This document shows, in pieces, positions 62,353 through 64,000 of a stretch of 64,000 nucleotides of DNA. The notes beneath the pieces were generated by a model, which searched no databases, had not been told where the DNA came from, and saw only the letters and a list, made by a program, of their open reading frames with translations. Made by a program: the position numbers and the translations under genes. The stretch lies in NCBI RefSeq assembly GCF_014199915.1, contig NZ_JACHOO010000003.1, forward strand, positions 626,082 to 690,081, given 5' to 3'. Numbering within the stretch: the first letter of the stretch is position 1; each line of letters begins with the position of its first letter. Source of the stretch: Prosthecomicrobium pneumaticum. Its GTDB lineage: Bacteria > Pseudomonadota > Alphaproteobacteria > Rhizobiales > Kaistiaceae.

Positions 62353-62548
62353 ATTGATTAACCATGCTGTTTCGCCCTCGGCCCGCAGTAACAGAGCGAT
62401 AGAAAGCGTGAATTGTTCCGCGCCGCGGCCGCTCCTATCCTCATGCTCACAAACCGCTGGCGACAAAGCGGGAATTCGGTCGGTGACCGGGGCATCGTGG
62501 CAGTAGGCCGGGGCGGCGTGTCCGCCGAAGGTCGAGACGGGGCTGGAC

Positions 62549-63502
62549 ATGGCGAAACGACAGGCCGGGACGCAGACCACTCTGCGCGACCGGGTGACCA
62601 TCTCGGGCGTCGGCGTCCACTCCGGCGCGACGGTCACCATGACGCTGCTGCCCGCCGAGGCCGATACCGGTATCCTCTTCTATCGCACCGATATCGACGT
62701 CGCGGCGGACGTCGCCATTCCCGCCCGGATCGATGCCATCGGCCCGACCGAGCTGTGCACCACGCTCAACATCGACCGGCTCTCCGTCGCGACGGTGGAG
62801 CATCTCCTCGCCACTTTTTCCGGCCTTTCGGTCGACAATGTGATCGTCGAGATCGACGGTCCGGAAGTCCCTGTGATGGACGGCAGCGCCGTCGCCTTCG
62901 TGGACGCGATCGAATCGGTCGGTCTCGTCCCGCTCGCCGCGCCGCGCGCCTATATCGAGGTGCTGCATCCGGTCCGCGTCGAGCAGGGTTCATCCTACGC
63001 CGAACTGCGGCCGTTCGACGGCCGCCGCTTCGAGATCGAGATCGATTTCGACCATCGGCTCGTCGGCCGGCAGATGGTGATCGTCGACCTGACCGCCGAG
63101 AGTTTCCGCAACGAACTCGCCCGGGCGCGCACCTTCGGCTTCCTCGCCGATGTCGAGCGCCTGATCGCCGCCGGCTTCGCGCGTGGTGCCTCGCTCGACA
63201 ATGCCGTCGTCGTCGCCGAGGACCGCATCCTCAACCCGGAGGGGCTGCGCGCCTCCGACGAGTTCGTCCGCCATAAGGCGCTCGACGCGGTGGGCGATCT
63301 CGCGCTCGCCGGCGCGCCGATCCTCGGCGCCTACCGCTCCTATCGCGGCGGCCACAAGCTGAACGCCCGCATGGTCGAGGCGCTCTTGTCGGACCCCTCC
63401 GCCTATCGCATCGTCGAGCGGCCCTCGCTGCGTCCGGAGCCGATGCGCGCGGAAAGCGCCGTCGCCCTCGCCGGCGCCGCCCTCGGCCCGGACCGGAGCT
63501 GA
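62549..63502 (+). CDS. lpxC: UDP-3-O-acyl-N-acetylglucosamine deacetylase
   Basis: 317 residues. Zinc ligands are His85 in VEHLLATFSG, His242 and Asp246 in FVRHKALDAVGDL; the catalytic His269 lies in GGHKLN. It performs the committed step of lipid A synthesis. The ATG at 62549 starts the conserved TTLRDRVTISGVGVHSG. It follows the ftsZ terminator with a 250-bp gap, so it has its own promoter. Confidence 0.97.
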   Translation: MAKRQAGTQTTLRDRVTISGVGVHSGATVTMTLLPAEADTGILFYRTDIDVAADVAIPARIDAIGPTELCTTLNIDRLSVATVEHLLATFSGLSVDNVIVEIDGPEVPVMDGSAVAFVDAIESVGLVPLAAPRAYIEVLHPVRVEQGSSYAELRPFDGRRFEIEIDFDHRLVGRQMVIVDLTAESFRNELARARTFGFLADVERLIAAGFARGASLDNAVVVAEDRILNPEGLRASDEFVRHKALDAVGDLALAGAPILGAYRSYRGGHKLNARMVEALLSDPSAYRIVERPSLRPEPMRAESAVALAGAALGPDRS

Positions 63503-63668
63503 ACGGCGGCCTGCCCGGTCTTCCTTCGGGGCCGGCCTCTTCTACCCAGAGCGATCGCGCCGCCTTCGCGTCTCCTCTTTGGGCGAGCGGGCTTCCCGCG
63601 CTTGCGGGCGGAGCGAGCCCGGATGCGAAGGGCGAGGGCGCTTTTCTGGCCCGGGCGAGGAAGCGAGA

Positions 63669-63705
63669 CCCTCACCCTACCCTCTCCCGCGGGGCGGGAG
63701 AGGGG
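63669..63705. repeat. Palindromic repeat, right-end copy 1
   Basis: CCCTCACCCTA followed by the stem CCCTCTCCCGC GGG GCGGGAGAGGG. The 37-bp unit is identical to the one at 63882-63918. Confidence 0.9.
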
Positions 63706-63778
63706 GTGGCTGCGGCTGCGCTCAGGAAGGTTCGGCGAACGGCTTTGGCTTTCGATGGGGGATCGGCGGGCCGGCCTT

Positions 63779-63804
63779 CCCCTCTCCCGCGGGGCGGGAG
63801 AGGG
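63779..63804. repeat. Palindromic repeat, right-end copy 2 (core only)
   Basis: Contains the CCCTCTCCCGC/GCGGGAGAGGG stem without the leading CCCTCACCCTA; an inverted AAGGGTGAGGGTGCG lies 35 bp to its right. Confidence 0.85.
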
Positions 63805-63881
63805 CTTCGCATCTTGGCGAGCGAAGCGAGGTTAGATGCGAAGGGTGAGGGTGCGCCTCTCTTCCTCGATGAAGGGAAGAG

Positions 63882-63918
63882 CCCTCACCCTACCCTCTCC
63901 CGCGGGGCGGGAGAGGGG
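63882..63918. repeat. Palindromic repeat, right-end copy 3
   Basis: Exact 37-bp copy of 63669-63705. A further truncated copy (CCCCCTCTCCCGCTTGCG) starts at 63983 and leaves the window. Confidence 0.9.
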
Positions 63919-64000
63919 AATCCCGGCGGCCGCGTTCGTGGCCCCCGCCATCCTCGGGCGAAGGTCGGCACCGTCGGTTCCGCCCCCTCTCCCGCTTGCG

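Larger units (their letters stand above)
63503..64000. other. Repeat-rich intergenic DNA to the window edge
   Basis: No gene is recognisable in these 498 bp. Open frames on both strands are translations of the palindromic repeats. Three copies of the CCCTCTCCCGCGGGGCGGGA core and fragments of GCGAAGCGAGGTTAGATGCG AAGGGTGAGGG type sequence occur here; the last copy runs off the edge. Confidence 0.7.

Noticed and set aside
63503..64000. CRISPR array at the right end
   Set aside because: Repeats are palindromic, irregularly spaced and flanked by degenerate copies of themselves; there are no uniform spacers and no cas genes.

Overview
The window is about 64 kb of very GC-rich DNA (roughly 68-70% by eye). 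It reads as the chromosome of an alphaproteobacterium, most likely of the order Hyphomicrobiales (Rhizobiales). Supporting signs are a complete dcw cluster preceded by rnpB, an FtsZ tail of the rhizobial type, DUF2336 proteins, a BA14K-like protein, a HyuA-HyuB fused oxoprolinase, an OxyR/catalase pair, a SigF-NrsF pair, and abundant palindromic intergenic repeats built on CCCTCTCCCGC...GCGGGAGAGGG. I saw no tRNA, CRISPR array, insertion sequence or prophage.

Layout. 1-5.3 kb: end of ettA, a P2-type cation ATPase, a repeat-rich gap, a MOSC protein and a Tam-like methyltransferase, then two 150-bp hairpin repeats. 5.3-7.9 kb: catalase and divergent oxyR. 7.8-11.7 kb: a bufferin-type metal-binding RiPP operon (bufA-bufB-bufC-doxX) divergent from an ECF sigma factor and its DUF1109/NrsF anti-sigma factor; both transcripts start from matching GTAAC...CGAA promoters. 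11.7-14.8 kb: FMN reductase and a cyanide-insensitive-type cydAB oxidase. 15-16.4 kb: DUF2336 and B3/B4 proteins. 16.5-23.7 kb: a methionine-cycle cluster (SahR-like ArsR/methyltransferase regulator, metF, split metH) interrupted by two PIN-toxin modules. 23.6-28 kb: GT90 transferase, azlCD exporter, a candidate 27-residue membrane peptide with its own terminator, a second DUF2336 protein and a YihY protein. 28-36 kb: BA14K-like protein, extensin-like lipoprotein, hemerythrin protein, HxlR regulator with divergent oxidoreductase, and a large oxoprolinase carrying a repeat element inside its coding frame. 36-42.5 kb: DjlA-like and AmiD-like proteins, a lytic transglycosylase, an FbpABC-like ABC transporter whose ATPase gene converges on the permease gene, and a DUF305 protein.

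42.6-63.5 kb: RNase P RNA, then the division and cell-wall cluster mraZ-rsmH-ftsL-ftsI-murE-murF-mraY-murD-ftsW-murG-murC-murB-ddl-ftsQ-ftsA-ftsZ-lpxC, almost all with 1-4 nt stop/start overlaps. A textbook MraZ box lies upstream and a strong terminator follows ftsZ. These genes make the UDP-MurNAc-pentapeptide precursor and lipid II, assemble the divisome and start lipid A synthesis. The last 500 bp are again palindromic repeats.

Most striking points: the SigF-controlled bufferin operon with two recognisable promoters, the methionine genes interleaved with toxin-antitoxin modules, the perfect SahR-type operator, and the in-frame repeat inside the oxoprolinase gene.
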